43,538 nt of DNA from Desulfurellaceae bacterium (GTDB lineage: Bacteria > Desulfobacterota > Binatia > Bin18), in assembly GCA_021296095.1 (NCBI GenBank), contig JAGWBB010000027.1, positions 351-43,888 of the forward strand, given 5' to 3'. The position numbers were made by a program, and so were the translations under genes. Positions 1 to 9,058 of this stretch are shown in pieces (position 1 is the stretch's first letter; every line of letters starts with the position of its first letter). The notes beneath the pieces are model-generated. The model was given only the letters and a program-made list of their open reading frames with translations. It had not been told where the DNA came from and did no database searches.

Positions 1-236
1 GCTTCTTGCCACACGGCCATGAGCATGGCCTCGGGCGAGGACAGGTGGCGCAGGTAGCGATCATAGTCGCCCCAGGCCGTTTCTGAGGCCTGGCGGTAGG
101 TCTGGATGAGGTCTGGGGTGGGAATGTCGGGCCATCGCCGGCGTATGATCGCGCAAGCGTGATCGAGCGCTTCCTGAATGGAGTCGCCGTCATCGGCCAG
201 CGTTCCGTCAAAATCAAAGAAAATCGCTGTCAGCAT
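1..236 (-). CDS. HAD-superfamily hydrolase, N-terminal part (gene runs off the left edge)
   Basis: Reading from an ATG at 236 toward the window start gives 78 residues that open with FFDFDGTLAD. This is the HAD motif I (DxDGTL) with the nucleophilic Asp and the second Asp acid/base. HAD phosphatases hydrolyse phosphate monoesters, and the helical residues after motif I would belong to the cap domain. The rest, including motifs II-IV, lies outside the window, so substrate and subfamily (phosphoglycolate-phosphatase-like or other) cannot be judged. No clear Shine-Dalgarno is seen before the ATG. The gene is divergent from typA, with about 250 bp between them. Confidence 0.75.
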   Translation of the reverse strand, partial: MLTAIFFDFDGTLADDGDSIQEALDHACAIIRRRWPDIPTPDLIQTYRQASETAWGDYDRYLRHLSSPEAMLMAVWQE

Positions 237-380
237 GAGGCAATGGGAAACAGTGCGGGCCTGTCTTGAGACTGCACGCCATTGTGCTCTTTATCGCCAG
301 CTCGTGCAATCATCGAGCGGAGACTCTGGGGCTGAGCGGGCTTGGATTCGCCTGTAGGCATATGGCTTTCGTCTCCTGCA

Positions 381-389
381 TGCTATGCT
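381..389 (+). promoter_or_regulatory. Possible extended -10 promoter element for typA
   Basis: The HAD-typA divergent intergenic region (237-487) contains TGCTATGCT, which fits an extended -10 (TGnTATnnT). The hexamer 17 bp upstream (361-366, TATGGC) is a poor -35. It would give a leader of about 90 nt before the typA GTG. This is a pattern match only. Confidence 0.2.
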
Positions 390-473
390 CGTCCGGCTGC
401 GTATCAAAAGCCAAAGACCGCAGGTCCATTGCCCGTGTCCTGGGCACTTGCGAAGCGTGTAGATTGATATCTC

Positions 474-480
474 AGGAGGA
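474..480 (+). promoter_or_regulatory. Strong ribosome binding site that sets the typA start
   Basis: AGGAGGA lies 7 nt before the GTG at 488. The reading frame is open back to 266, but the extra 74 residues have no TypA homology and are Cys-rich out-of-family sequence. The strong site supports GTG 488 as the real start. Confidence 0.75.
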
Positions 481-487
481 TTGCCCG

Positions 488-2353
488 GTGCGGGACACCA
501 TACCCCGACGCGACGATATCCGAAACGTTGCCATTATTGCTCATGTTGACCATGGGAAAACAACCCTGATTGATGCCTTACTGAGGCAGAGCGGTGTGTG
601 CCGAACTCAGGATCAGATGGTCGACCGGATCATGGACTCCCATGAGCTGGAGCGGGAGCGGGGCATCACCATTCTGGCCAAAAATGCGGCTCTGGAGTAT
701 CAGGGCATGAAAATCAATTTTGTGGATACACCCGGCCACGCCGATTTCGGTGGCGAGGTGGAACGCTCGTTGGCCATGGTCGATGGAGTCATGCTGCTGG
801 TTGATGCCTCTGAAGGTCCCTTACCGCAGACCCGTTTTGTCTTAAAAAAGGCGCTCGAAGCAGGCCTGCCGTCGATTGTGTGCATCAACAAGATCGATCG
901 ACCGGACGCGCGTACTGCTGAGGTCCTGGCCGAAATCTACGACCTGTTCATCGACCTGGACGCAAACGACGAGCAGCTGGATTTTCCCGTTGTCTATACC
1001 AATGCCCGGGCTGGGATTGCGACCTTGAATGCTGTCGAAGCCGGACAAGCTGTTACCTCGGGAGACCTGCAGCCCTTATTTGCTCTCATTATCTCGGCCC
1101 TGCCGGGTCCGCTCAGCGACCACCTGGCAACGGTGCAGTTTCAGGTCAACAATCTTGACTACCATGACTACGTGGGACGCCTGGCGATTGGCCGGATTGT
1201 TGGCGGCAGCATGCGGACTGCGAGTTGGTATACCCTGTGTCGGCTTGATGGCTCGCAGCTCCCGTGCAAACTCAGCCAAATATACAGCTGGCAAGGCGTG
1301 ACGCGGGTTGCAGTTGCCCAAGCCCACGCCGGCGATATCGTTGCGATCGCCGGCATTGAAGAAATCGATATTGGCGAGACGATTACCGACCGAGAAACGC
1401 CCAAGCCCCTGCCCGCGCTACGCGTCGACGAGCCAACGATTGCTATGCTGTTTGGTGTCAACAAAGCGCCCTGGGCGGGCCGCGAAGGCCAGTATGTCAC
1501 CTCGCGGAAATTACGAGAGCGGCTGTGGGTGGAACTGCGTAAAAATGTGAGTCTGCGCATAACAGAGACCGATTCGCCCGATACCTTTCGAGTCATAGGC
1601 CGGGGTGAACTGCAGCTGGCGATCTTTATTGAGACGATGCGCCGCGAGGGCTACGAGCTGGAAGTGTCCCGACCAACCGTTGTGGTCAAAGAGATCAACG
1701 GCCAGCGTCACGAGCCGACCGAACTGCTCGTTGTTGATATCCCTGAAGACTACATTGGTGTGGTCTCGCAACTCCTGTCGGTTCGGCGCGGAACGCTGAC
1801 TCAAATGGAACATACCGGCTCTGGACGGGTGCGCTTGGAGTTTTCGGTTCCCTCCCGAGGCTTGATCGGTTTTCGGTCCCATTTTCTGACTGATACGCGG
1901 GGAACAGGTATTATGCACCTCTTGTTTAATGGCTATGCTCCATGGCAGGGAGCCCTGCACGGTCGGGTGAATGGAGCCCTGGTGGCCGACCGGCAAGGAG
2001 TGGCGGCTCCGTATGCATTGTTTCATTTGCAGGAACGGGGCATGCTGTTCGTGCCGGCTGGCACGCGGGTATATGAAGGCATGGTGATCGGGGAATATTC
2101 GCGCCAGAGCGATCTGGATGTGAACGCCTGCCGTGAAAAAAAGCTGACCAATATGCGGGCGGCCGGCCACGATGAGGCAGTCCGACTGACCCCCCACCGG
2201 GAAATGGGCCTGGAAGATGCGCTTGAGTGGATCGCCGATGATGAGCTGGTTGAAGTGACACCCCAGTCCATTCGTTTGCGCAAGAAGGTCCTGGCCCGTA
2301 ACGTGCGGCCGAAACGCACCAATAGTGACCAGGCCGTGATGCTGAGGAGCTAG
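488..2353 (+). CDS. typA: Ribosome-associated translational GTPase TypA/BipA
   Basis: The 621-residue protein is close to the usual TypA length of about 605-615. The translational GTPase G domain is at the N-terminus: G1 AHVDHGKTT at residues 18-26, G2 within RERGITI, G3 [11 protein letters not shown], and G4 NKIDR. EF-G-like beta-barrel and alpha/beta domains follow, and then the TypA-specific C-terminal domain with the [17 protein letters not shown] stretch. TypA binds 70S ribosomes near the EF-G site and supports 50S assembly and stress or low-temperature growth. The start is GTG 488, chosen by the strong upstream SD. Only 9 nt separate it from the next gene, a flavin oxidase, so the two are probably cotranscribed although no functional link is obvious. 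Confidence 0.95.
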   Translation: MRDTIPRRDDIRNVAIIAHVDHGKTTLIDALLRQSGVCRTQDQMVDRIMDSHELERERGITILAKNAALEYQGMKINFVDTPGHADFGGEVERSLAMVDGVMLLVDASEGPLPQTRFVLKKALEAGLPSIVCINKIDRPDARTAEVLAEIYDLFIDLDANDEQLDFPVVYTNARAGIATLNAVEAGQAVTSGDLQPLFALIISALPGPLSDHLATVQFQVNNLDYHDYVGRLAIGRIVGGSMRTASWYTLCRLDGSQLPCKLSQIYSWQGVTRVAVAQAHAGDIVAIAGIEEIDIGETITDRETPKPLPALRVDEPTIAMLFGVNKAPWAGREGQYVTSRKLRERLWVELRKNVSLRITETDSPDTFRVIGRGELQLAIFIETMRREGYELEVSRPTVVVKEINGQRHEPTELLVVDIPEDYIGVVSQLLSVRRGTLTQMEHTGSGRVRLEFSVPSRGLIGFRSHFLTDTRGTGIMHLLFNGYAPWQGALHGRVNGALVADRQGVAAPYALFHLQERGMLFVPAGTRVYEGMVIGEYSRQSDLDVNACREKKLTNMRAAGHDEAVRLTPHREMGLEDALEWIADDELVEVTPQSIRLRKKVLARNVRPKRTNSDQAVMLRS

Positions 2354-2362
2354 GGGGTTTTC

Positions 2363-3739
2363 ATGGCGGTGGCCAAACAGCTGACAGCCTTGCTGCCCGC
2401 AGATCGCGTCTCAACCCGAGCCGCAGATCTGGATCTGGCGGCTCGGGATGAATCGGCGTGCCAGCCGGTCAGCCCCGAGGTGGTTGTCTGGCCGCTGTCT
2501 ACCGACGAGGTCAGCCGTGTGGTCGGCTATGCCTGGACCCACGGAGTACCGGTTACCGCCCGCGGGGCGGGGTCGAGTCTGGAGGGCAATCCGATTCCGG
2601 TCCGGGGCGGGATTGTGTTGGACCTGTCCCGCATGGACGCGGTTGTCGAGGTACATCAGGAGGATCTGCAGGTCAGCGTCCAGCCCGGCATTGTGTATAA
2701 CACGCTGAATGAGCAGCTCAAACCGTGGGGCCTGTTTTTCCCGCCGTCGCCCGGTGGCAGCTCGGATGTGGCGACGATTGGCGGGATGGTCGCCAATAAT
2801 GCCAGCGGCATCTATTCGGTCAAATACGGTGGCACGCGCGAGCATGTGAAGGCTGCCACGGTTGTCACCGGGACCGGACAAGTCCTGGAACTCGGCACCC
2901 GGAGTCGCAAAACCTCCTCCGGCTATCATCTGCTGGGCTTGGTGGTTGGTTCGGAAGGCACGCTGGCGATTGCCACCCAGCTGACGCTGTCCCTGGCCGG
3001 CCTGCCCCAGGGTCGCAAACAGGGCGCCCTGACGTTTCCGACCGAAAAGGCTGCGGCGACGGCTATTGCGACGATGATGCGCTATGGCGTGGATCTGGCT
3101 GCGGTCGAATTTCTTGATCGGCGTTCTCTCGTTGCCCTCAACCGTTACCGAGGGTTTGGCTTGGAGGAGCAGCCGTCGCTGTTTCTTGAGGTCCACGGTA
3201 CTCCAGACTCGGTTGACGGGGTCTTTGAGACCGCCCAAACCGTGTGCGAAGAGCAGGCCGGGCGGGTGATCGTCCTGCCCGACGGACAGAATCCGTGGGA
3301 CGTGCGGCATTTCACTACCCGGGCGATTCAGGCGCTGAAACCCGAGGGCAAAACGATCCGCACCGATATGGGTTTTCCTCTGTCGCGTCTGCCCGAGGTG
3401 GTTGAGCACAGCTATGCGATTGCCGAGCGCCACGGGGTTGTGCTGCACACCTTTGGCCACGCCGGGCTCGGTATTCTCCACGCCCTGCTGCGCGAGGATC
3501 CGACCGATACGCAGCGCTGGGCGGCGGCCCAGCGGGCCAAGGATGAGATGGTCGGGTTTGTGTTGTCGGTCGGCGGGACGGCCTCGGGTGAGCACGGCAT
3601 CGGGTTGGGCAGTCAGAAGTATGTTGCCCAAGAGCACGGCTCCAGCCTCGAGCTGATGAAGCACATCAAGCAGGTGTTTGATCCCAAACACATCCTGAAC
3701 CCGGGCAAGATCTGGCCGGACGAGAGCCCAGACGGCTGA
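2363..3739 (+). CDS. FAD-linked oxidase, GlcD / D-lactate dehydrogenase type
   Basis: The 458-residue protein belongs to the vanillyl-alcohol-oxidase/GlcD flavoprotein family. An N-terminal FAD-binding domain carries RGAGSSLEGN (about residues 68-77) and PPSPGGSSDVATIGG followed by ANNASG. The FAD-oxidase C domain ends with GEHGIG and NPGK. Such enzymes oxidise D-2-hydroxyacids (glycolate, D-lactate and others) and pass electrons to a quinone or a partner Fe-S subunit. The family motif GHxGDGNxH is altered here to GHAGLGILH, with the Asp and Asn lost, so the substrate may differ from GlcD. No glcE or glcF partner is adjacent. The start ATG 2363 follows a purine-rich TAGGGGG site that overlaps the typA stop. 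Confidence 0.85.
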   Translation: MAVAKQLTALLPADRVSTRAADLDLAARDESACQPVSPEVVVWPLSTDEVSRVVGYAWTHGVPVTARGAGSSLEGNPIPVRGGIVLDLSRMDAVVEVHQEDLQVSVQPGIVYNTLNEQLKPWGLFFPPSPGGSSDVATIGGMVANNASGIYSVKYGGTREHVKAATVVTGTGQVLELGTRSRKTSSGYHLLGLVVGSEGTLAIATQLTLSLAGLPQGRKQGALTFPTEKAAATAIATMMRYGVDLAAVEFLDRRSLVALNRYRGFGLEEQPSLFLEVHGTPDSVDGVFETAQTVCEEQAGRVIVLPDGQNPWDVRHFTTRAIQALKPEGKTIRTDMGFPLSRLPEVVEHSYAIAERHGVVLHTFGHAGLGILHALLREDPTDTQRWAAAQRAKDEMVGFVLSVGGTASGEHGIGLGSQKYVAQEHGSSLELMKHIKQVFDPKHILNPGKIWPDESPDG

Positions 3740-3758
3740 GCAGCCTTGACGCCAAGTC

Positions 3759-3788
3759 TTGTTGAGCAGGGCTGGGCCGCAGTATGAT
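3759..3788 (+). promoter_or_regulatory. Candidate sigma70-type promoter for the amidohydrolase
   Basis: TTGTTG (3759-3764) and TATGAT (3783-3788, 5/6 match to TATAAT) are 18 bp apart in the gap between the oxidase stop and the amidohydrolase start. They would give a leader of about 37 nt. This is a sequence match only. Confidence 0.35.
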
Positions 3789-3832
3789 CCAGGGTCTGGA
3801 GATTCTACCGTCATCCATAAGAGGAGGGTTGT

Positions 3833-4942
3833 ATGGCACACTATACGCTCATTTCCGCTGACTCGCACATGTGCGAGCCGCCCGACATGTGGGCCGAACG
3901 GATCGATAAGCAGTATCGGGACCGGGCTCCGCACTCGATTCACGGCCACGAGGGTAAAGAGGGCGAGTTCTTCACCTGTGAGAATATCACCCCGATTCCC
4001 ATGGCTGGGGCCTTCGGCGCCGGGGTCACGGCCGAAGAGCTGCCCAACCATAACAAAAAGGGCTTTGCCGCCGCACCGGCCAGTGTGTGGGATCCGGCCG
4101 AACGCCTCAAGGAACAGGACCGGGATGGGGTGGCGGCCGAGGTGCTGTACACCACGTTTGGCATGATGCTGTACGGCCTGGACGACGCCGGCCTGCGGGC
4201 CGCCTGCTTTCGGGCCTATAACGACTTCGTGGCCGAGTATTGCAGCTATAATACCGACCGGCTGGTCGGCGTCGGGCTGGTGACGCTCGAAGATGTCGAC
4301 GCCGGCGTGGCCGAGCTCAAACGGTGTGCCGACAAGGGCCTGCGGGGAGCGATGATCTGGGCCTCGCCACCGGATGAACGGCCCTATGGCCACCCCGACT
4401 ACGATCCGTTCTGGGCTGCCTCCCAGGACCTGAATATGCCCCTGTCGCTCCACATTCTGACCGGACGGGGAGGAACCGGGATCAACTTCAACAAATTCCT
4501 GACCTCGTATATGTCTCTGCCGGCTGAGATTCAGCGCACCCTGTCAATCATGATATTTGGTGGAGTGTTTGAACGCTTCCCCAAACTTCAGATCGTCTCG
4601 GCCGAGAATGACGTGTCCTGGATTCCGCACTTTCTGTACCGGCTCGACCACGCCTATGACCGCTTCCGGCATTTCGAGGGGGTGAATCTGTCCATGCTGC
4701 CCAGCGAGTACATGAAGCGCAACGTGGTTGGCACCTTTCAGTTCGAGCAGGCCACGGCCGATTTCACCCGTCAGCTGTTTGGCGCCGAACGCATCATGTG
4801 GTCGTCGGATTATCCTCACACCGACTCGACCTGGCCGCACTCGCGTGAGTTCATCGACGAGGCCTTCAGGGATATGCCCGAGGAGGACATCCAGAAGGTG
4901 GTGGGCGGGAATGTCGCCCGCATTTACAGCCTGAACGTATAG
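3833..4942 (+). CDS. Amidohydrolase-2 family metal-dependent hydrolase/decarboxylase (ACMSD-like)
   Basis: The 369-residue protein belongs to the amidohydrolase-related family (PF04909). It opens with ISADSHMCEP, the DxHxxEP variant of the first metal-binding strand common in this family. It continues through SLHI near residue 210 and ends with SSDYPH, which carries the last-strand Asp near residue 323. Characterised relatives include ACMSD and other non-oxidative decarboxylases and hydrolases of aromatic or 2-pyrone intermediates. The exact substrate cannot be inferred. The ATG is preceded by GAGGAGGG. The gene is convergent with the epoxide hydrolase, with a GC-rich hairpin between them. 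Confidence 0.88.
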   Translation: MAHYTLISADSHMCEPPDMWAERIDKQYRDRAPHSIHGHEGKEGEFFTCENITPIPMAGAFGAGVTAEELPNHNKKGFAAAPASVWDPAERLKEQDRDGVAAEVLYTTFGMMLYGLDDAGLRAACFRAYNDFVAEYCSYNTDRLVGVGLVTLEDVDAGVAELKRCADKGLRGAMIWASPPDERPYGHPDYDPFWAASQDLNMPLSLHILTGRGGTGINFNKFLTSYMSLPAEIQRTLSIMIFGGVFERFPKLQIVSAENDVSWIPHFLYRLDHAYDRFRHFEGVNLSMLPSEYMKRNVVGTFQFEQATADFTRQLFGAERIMWSSDYPHTDSTWPHSREFIDEAFRDMPEEDIQKVVGGNVARIYSLNV

Positions 4943-4949
4943 GAGACGG

Positions 4950-4971
4950 GCGGGGGCGGGCTCGCCCCCGC
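4950..4971. terminator. GC-rich hairpin between convergent genes
   Basis: A perfect 9-bp stem (GCGGGGGCG at 4950-4958 with its complement at 4963-4971) has a GGCT tetraloop. It sits between the stops of the amidohydrolase (+) and the epoxide hydrolase (-). There is no strong T-tract on either side, so it may act as a weak bidirectional terminator or as an RNA 3'-end stabiliser. Confidence 0.5.
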
Positions 4972-4978
4972 TCCGTTG

Positions 4979-6142
4979 CTAGCGCAAGGCCCGGAAGAAG
5001 GTGCGGATATCCTCGACGAGTTGCTGCGGCTCTTCGGCGTGGGCAAAGTGTCCGCCGGCGGTCATCAGCGACCAGTGCCTGAGGTTGTAATAGCGCTCGG
5101 CCCAGCGACGCGGCATGAGCGCCAGTTCCTGGGGAAAAACGGCGATGCCGGTCGGCGACTCGACCACCGGGCTACGGTCGTGTGACGGGCTCCACAGGCG
5201 GTGTTTGGCCTCGTAGTAGTAGCGCACCGAGGTGACAAAGGTTTCGGTCACCCAGTAGATCATCATCGTGTTCAGCAGGTCGTCTTTTGAAAACCGCCGC
5301 TCGACCTCGCCTCCGCAGTCACTCCAGTTCCGTCGCCGTTCCAGAATCCAGGCGCACAGCGCGACCGGCGAGTCGTGCATGCCATAGGCCAGGGTTTGCG
5401 GGTCGGTGGTTTGCACCACGACATGGCTGGTTGCGCCCTGCATGCGGGTTTGCATGCGCTCATACCAGCCCTCCTCGTCCGGCCCGTAGTCCTTGGGATC
5501 AATCTGTTCGCCGGCAAAAAATCCCAGCGGAATCGCTAGGTTGATATGCGTGCCGATCAGGTGTTGGGCGTGTTTGTGACCCAGCTGCATGGTTACCAGC
5601 GCTCCCCAGTCACCGCCCTGGGCGCCGAATTTCTCATATCCCAGCACCTCCTGCATCAGTCTCAGCCACAGATCGGCGGTGCGGACAAAGTTGATGCCCG
5701 GGGTGGTCAGGGGCGAGGAAAACCCAAAGCCGGGCAGCGACGGGACGACTACATCAAAGGCGTCCTGGGGATCGCCGCCAAACGCGGCCGGGTCGGACAG
5801 CGGCCGGATGATGTGTTTGAGATCCCAGAAGGTCCACGGCCAGCCGTGGGTCAGGATCAGCGGTATGGGCTTGGGACCTTTGCCCGGCTCATGAATAAAG
5901 TGGATGGGAACGTCCTCGATGGTGGTCGTGTAGTTGGCAAAGGCGTTGATCTCGCGCTCGGTGGCGCGCCAGTCGTAGCCGTCCAGCCAGTACTCGACCA
6001 GCTCCATCAGATAAGCTTTGTTCGTGCCGTAGGCCCAATCGGCATTGTTGAAATCGTGCGGCCAGCGCACCCGGCTCAGGCGTGTACGCAGGTCGGTCAG
6101 GGTCTGCTCGGCAACAGCAATCGTAAACGGTTCTTTTTGCAT
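4979..6142 (-). CDS. Epoxide hydrolase, alpha/beta-hydrolase fold with N-terminal EHN domain
   Basis: The 387-residue protein starts with the EHN (epoxide hydrolase N-terminal) region (residues 4-110), including the family-typical DW and TEREIN/NAF stretch. An alpha/beta-hydrolase core follows: oxyanion-hole HGWP at 99-102, nucleophile Asp178 in GGDWG, and the likely catalytic His in GGHFAH near the C-terminus. Enzymes of this family open epoxides to diols through a covalent Asp ester; microsomal and juvenile-hormone epoxide hydrolases are the model members. The frame stays open upstream to 6253, but homology and a GCGGAG site favour ATG 6142. It lies 28 nt after the SDR gene, so the two form an operon, possibly epoxide opening followed by alcohol oxidation. 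Confidence 0.9.
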   Translation of the reverse strand: MQKEPFTIAVAEQTLTDLRTRLSRVRWPHDFNNADWAYGTNKAYLMELVEYWLDGYDWRATEREINAFANYTTTIEDVPIHFIHEPGKGPKPIPLILTHGWPWTFWDLKHIIRPLSDPAAFGGDPQDAFDVVVPSLPGFGFSSPLTTPGINFVRTADLWLRLMQEVLGYEKFGAQGGDWGALVTMQLGHKHAQHLIGTHINLAIPLGFFAGEQIDPKDYGPDEEGWYERMQTRMQGATSHVVVQTTDPQTLAYGMHDSPVALCAWILERRRNWSDCGGEVERRFSKDDLLNTMMIYWVTETFVTSVRYYYEAKHRLWSPSHDRSPVVESPTGIAVFPQELALMPRRWAERYYNLRHWSLMTAGGHFAHAEEPQQLVEDIRTFFRALR

Positions 6143-6170
6143 GCGAGACTCCGCTGTCTGAGGAAGGCGC

Positions 6171-6962
6171 TCAGTAGGCTGACAAACCGCCGTCGCCGGG
6201 AATTGCCACGCCATTGACCATGCGCGACTCGTCCGAGGCCAGGAACAGGGCAATGCGGGCGATGTCTTCCGGCTCGCCGACTGAGAAGGGATACTTTTCT
6301 ATTTGGGCTTTGAGGTTGATAGCAGCCGCCTGAGCGTTGGGGGCGGGGATATCCAGGCTCTCGCCAAAGCGTTGCTTGACCCGGTCGGTCATAATCACCC
6401 CGGGGCAGATCGCGTTGGCGCGGATGTTGTTTCTGGCATAGGTGCCGGCCAGGACCTGGGTGAAGGACAGGATGGCGCCCTTGGCCGAGGTATAGACGTG
6501 GATTGGGAACGAGCCGCGCAGGGCGACAACCGACGACATGTTGATGATCGAGCCGCCGCCGTTTTCAATCAGTTTGGGAATGCCGTGGCGACAGCACAGA
6601 AAGGTGCCGAGCAGGTCGAGCGAGATAGTGTGGTTCCAGACCGACATATCGACCTCGGTGACCTTGCCGTCTTCGACAATTGAGCCGCCGGCGCTGTTGT
6701 ACAACACGTCGAGCTTGCCGTACACCTCAAGCGTGGTGTCAATCGCGTTTTTCACGCTGTCTTCCTTGGTGACATCGGTTTCCACAAAGGTTGCCTCACC
6801 GCCCCCCTCGCGGACCAGCTTTTCGGCCGCCTGGCCCAGTTCGGGTCGTAACTCGGCAATCATTACCTTGGCTCCTTCCCGGGTAAAAATCTGCGAGGCC
6901 GCCCGGGCAATGCCCGAACCCGCACCGGTAATGAACACCACTTTTCCGTCGAGTCGTCCCAT
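6171..6962 (-). CDS. Short-chain dehydrogenase/reductase (SDR)
   Basis: The 263-residue protein is a classical SDR. The cofactor loop is TGAGSGIA (12-19; the usual final Gly is Ala), the structural motif is NSAG (89-92), and the catalytic residues are Ser143/144, Tyr157 and Lys161 in YTSAK. It ends in a typical SDR C-terminus with GDGG. It would oxidise or reduce a hydroxyl or carbonyl group with NAD(P)(H). The substrate is unknown, but cotranscription with an epoxide hydrolase suggests action on the diol or a related alcohol. AAGGAGGCGAGCT before the ATG is a strong ribosome binding site. Confidence 0.9.
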   Translation of the reverse strand: MGRLDGKVVFITGAGSGIARAASQIFTREGAKVMIAELRPELGQAAEKLVREGGGEATFVETDVTKEDSVKNAIDTTLEVYGKLDVLYNSAGGSIVEDGKVTEVDMSVWNHTISLDLLGTFLCCRHGIPKLIENGGGSIINMSSVVALRGSFPIHVYTSAKGAILSFTQVLAGTYARNNIRANAICPGVIMTDRVKQRFGESLDIPAPNAQAAAINLKAQIEKYPFSVGEPEDIARIALFLASDESRMVNGVAIPGDGGLSAY

Positions 6963-6993
6963 AGCTCGCCTCCTTAAGTATCGCAGTGTCCAG

Positions 6994-7023
6994 ATTATGC
7001 CTCCTCATGGCAGCTACAGGCAA
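6994..7023 (-). promoter_or_regulatory. Candidate promoter of the SDR/epoxide hydrolase operon
   Basis: On the minus strand TTGCCT (7023-7018) and CATAAT (6999-6994, 5/6 to consensus) are 18 bp apart, about 31 nt before the SDR ATG. They lie in the 66-bp gap after acyP, suggesting this operon is transcribed separately from the upstream housekeeping run. Confidence 0.4.
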
Positions 7024-7028
7024 CAGGC

Positions 7029-7316
7029 TTACGAATGAGGCGTGTCATGGCTAATCACGAAATCGACCCACCGCCCGCTCGCCTCCCGCCACGTTGCCCT
7101 GACGTCGGTGACACGCGCCCCCGAAGGCCCACGCCAGCACCAGTCGAGTAGCTGCTCCAGCGTGTCCCGGCGACCCTCTGCCAGCACTTCAACGCTGCCG
7201 TCAGGACAGTTGCAGACCCAGCCGGTGAGGCCCAGTCGGCGTGCCAGCCTGTGTGTTGCAGCCCGGAAAAACACGCCCTGCATCCGGCCCTGAACCGTGA
7301 TGTGAAGCTGGTGCAT
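7029..7316 (-). CDS. acyP: Acylphosphatase
   Basis: The 95-residue protein has the two signature segments of the family. GRMQGVFFR near the N-terminus carries the phosphate-binding Arg, and the GWVCNCPDGSVEV segment carries the catalytic Asn. Acylphosphatase hydrolyses carboxyl-phosphate anhydrides such as acetyl phosphate and 1,3-bisphosphoglycerate in the cytosol. It is the last gene of the rpsO-pnp-protease-dut run, 17 nt after dut. No clear SD precedes the ATG, so translation may depend on coupling. Confidence 0.92.
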   Translation of the reverse strand: MHQLHITVQGRMQGVFFRAATHRLARRLGLTGWVCNCPDGSVEVLAEGRRDTLEQLLDWCWRGPSGARVTDVRATWREASGRWVDFVISHDTPHS

Positions 7317-7333
7317 GTCGGGGGGTGAACGCG

Positions 7334-7786
7334 TTAGCGGTCGGTGTGGCCAAAGCCGCCGCCTCGGCTGCTGGCGGCCAGCGCTTCAACCTCGTGCCAG
7401 TCGACCCGCGCCACCGGCGCGACAACGAGCTGGGCGATGCGCTCCCCGCGCTTGATGCGAACCGGCTGCCGGCCCAGGTTAATGACCAGGATCTTGACCT
7501 CGTCGCGATAGTCGGCGTCAATTGTGCCGGGACTGTTCAGGACCGTCAGACCGCTGCGCAGGGCCAGACCGCTGCGTGGCCGGATTTGCGCTTCATAGCC
7601 GTCTGGCAGGGCCAGCGCAAAACCGGTCGGGATCAGGGAGCGCTCCAGCGGACCGAGGCTGAGTTCGGCCGGCAGGTCGGCATAGATGTCCATGCCTGCG
7701 GCGCCCGCCGTCATATAGCGGGGCAGAGGCAGGGGGTCGGGCTGACGGCGCAGCCGGGTGATGGGGACACGCACGGTCTTGTTCAT
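7334..7786 (-). CDS. dut: dUTP diphosphatase (dUTPase)
   Basis: The 150-residue protein is a standard trimeric dUTPase: motif I AGMDIYAD, motif II PRSGLAL, motif III with [10 protein letters not shown] (catalytic Asp), motif [11 protein letters not shown], and a C-terminal GGGFGHTDR corresponding to the flexible motif V. In motif V the usual ST is HT. It converts dUTP to dUMP, keeping uracil out of DNA and feeding dTMP synthesis. It lies 15 nt after the M16 protease gene in the same operon. Confidence 0.95.
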   Translation of the reverse strand: MNKTVRVPITRLRRQPDPLPLPRYMTAGAAGMDIYADLPAELSLGPLERSLIPTGFALALPDGYEAQIRPRSGLALRSGLTVLNSPGTIDADYRDEVKILVINLGRQPVRIKRGERIAQLVVAPVARVDWHEVEALAASSRGGGFGHTDR

Positions 7787-7801
7787 CGGAGACCTGCCGC
7801 A

Positions 7802-9058
7802 TCAGAGGGCGATCAGGGCCTGGGAGTCGCTCATTGAAGGCGGCTCGCCCAACACGGTCAGGGTCAGCCTGTCGGGCCGAAAACACGCGGCCGCCACCGC
7901 CTGGACATCCTCAAGACTGACGCGTTCAATGTCTGTCAAGACCTCGGCAATTGGCACGTCGCGCTGAAAACACATTTCACACCGCGCCAGCCGATGCATC
8001 CAGGCTTCACTCGTTTCAAGTTCAAGCAGGAGGCTGCCTTTGGTCTGACTTTTGGCGCGCTGCAGCTCGCTGGCGGAAATGCCAGACCGGGCGATTTCGG
8101 CCAGGCTGCGACAGGTCAGGTGCATGGCCTCAGGTACCGAGGCGGGGCTGGTCGACAGATAGATGCCCAGATAGCCCGCGTCCCGGGCTGAGAACAGAAA
8201 CGAGCTGACATCGTAGACCAGGCCGTGTTGCTCCCGAATTTCCTGAAACAGGCGGGAACTCATCCCGCCACCCAGGACACTGTTGAGCAGGTGAGCCGCA
8301 TACCACTCGGGGGCAGTCTGCGACACACACGGCACGCCCAGACTGAGGTGGGTTTGTTCGAGTCCGCGGGGGTGGATTGAAACACCGGGACGGGCGACTG
8401 GCGGAGTGTCCTGTCGGGCCTGGGCCGTTCCCGTCAGGCTCGACAGCACCGGCCCCAGCGCTTCAAGCAGCATGGTATGGGAAGCCCCGCCGGCCATGCT
8501 GACGACGATCCGCTGGGGGCAGTAGTGGTCGTGACGATAGCCCAGGAGATCCTCGCGTCGCAGCTGTGAGACCGACTCCAGGGTGCCGGTGATCGGCCAG
8601 CTCAGGGGATGATCGGGCCAGAAGTCGAGGTGAAACAGGTCGCCGATCAGCTCATCCGGCTGGTCTTCGCTCTGGGCCATCTCTTGGCCGATGACCGAGC
8701 GTTCGCGTTCGATCTCTTCGTCCGGGAAGCTTGAGTGGAGGAGGATATCGGCCAGCAGATCGAGGGCCAGCGGCAGGTGTTCGTTCAGGGTGCGCGTATA
8801 GTAGCAGGTATATTCTTTGCCGGTGAAGGCGTCGAGCGTACCGCCGACCGCGTCGATCTCCTGGGCTATCTGGGAGGCGGTGCGTCGGGCCGTGCCTTTG
8901 AAGAAGAGGTGCTCAAGAAAGTGGGAGATACCATTCTGGTGGCGAGGTTCATCGCGCGAGCCGCTCTCGACCCACACACCCACGGTGACCGTGGGCATGC
9001 TCGGGACTTCCTGGGAGACCAGGCGCAGCCCGTTGTCGAGAACTGTGCGGTGGACCAT
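7802..9058 (-). CDS. M16 family zinc metalloprotease (pitrilysin / processing-peptidase type)
   Basis: The 418-residue protein is a one-unit M16B peptidase. The inverted zinc motif HFLEH is at residues 46-50, and the distal zinc ligand Glu is near 126 in the segment EIERERSVIGQEM, matching the HxxEH-x(about 75)-E spacing. The C-terminal half is the second, inactive M16 domain with an R/Y pair. Homologues next to pnp (YmxG in Bacillus, PqqL-like elsewhere) are common but their substrates are poorly known. The ATG directly abuts the pnp stop (no intergenic base), so translational coupling to pnp is likely. Confidence 0.9.
   Translation of the reverse strand: MVHRTVLDNGLRLVSQEVPSMPTVTVGVWVESGSRDEPRHQNGISHFLEHLFFKGTARRTASQIAQEIDAVGGTLDAFTGKEYTCYYTRTLNEHLPLALDLLADILLHSSFPDEEIERERSVIGQEMAQSEDQPDELIGDLFHLDFWPDHPLSWPITGTLESVSQLRREDLLGYRHDHYCPQRIVVSMAGGASHTMLLEALGPVLSSLTGTAQARQDTPPVARPGVSIHPRGLEQTHLSLGVPCVSQTAPEWYAAHLLNSVLGGGMSSRLFQEIREQHGLVYDVSSFLFSARDAGYLGIYLSTSPASVPEAMHLTCRSLAEIARSGISASELQRAKSQTKGSLLLELETSEAWMHRLARCEMCFQRDVPIAEVLTDIERVSLEDVQAVAAACFRPDRLTLTVLGEPPSMSDSQALIAL

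Noticed and set aside
266-487. N-terminal extension of typA
   Set aside because: The extra 74 residues do not match TypA, and a strong AGGAGGA site sets the start at GTG 488.
2411-4453. 680-residue antisense open frame spanning the oxidase and amidohydrolase genes
   Set aside because: It lies opposite two genes with clear protein families, has no family motif of its own, and long antisense frames are expected in GC-rich coding DNA.
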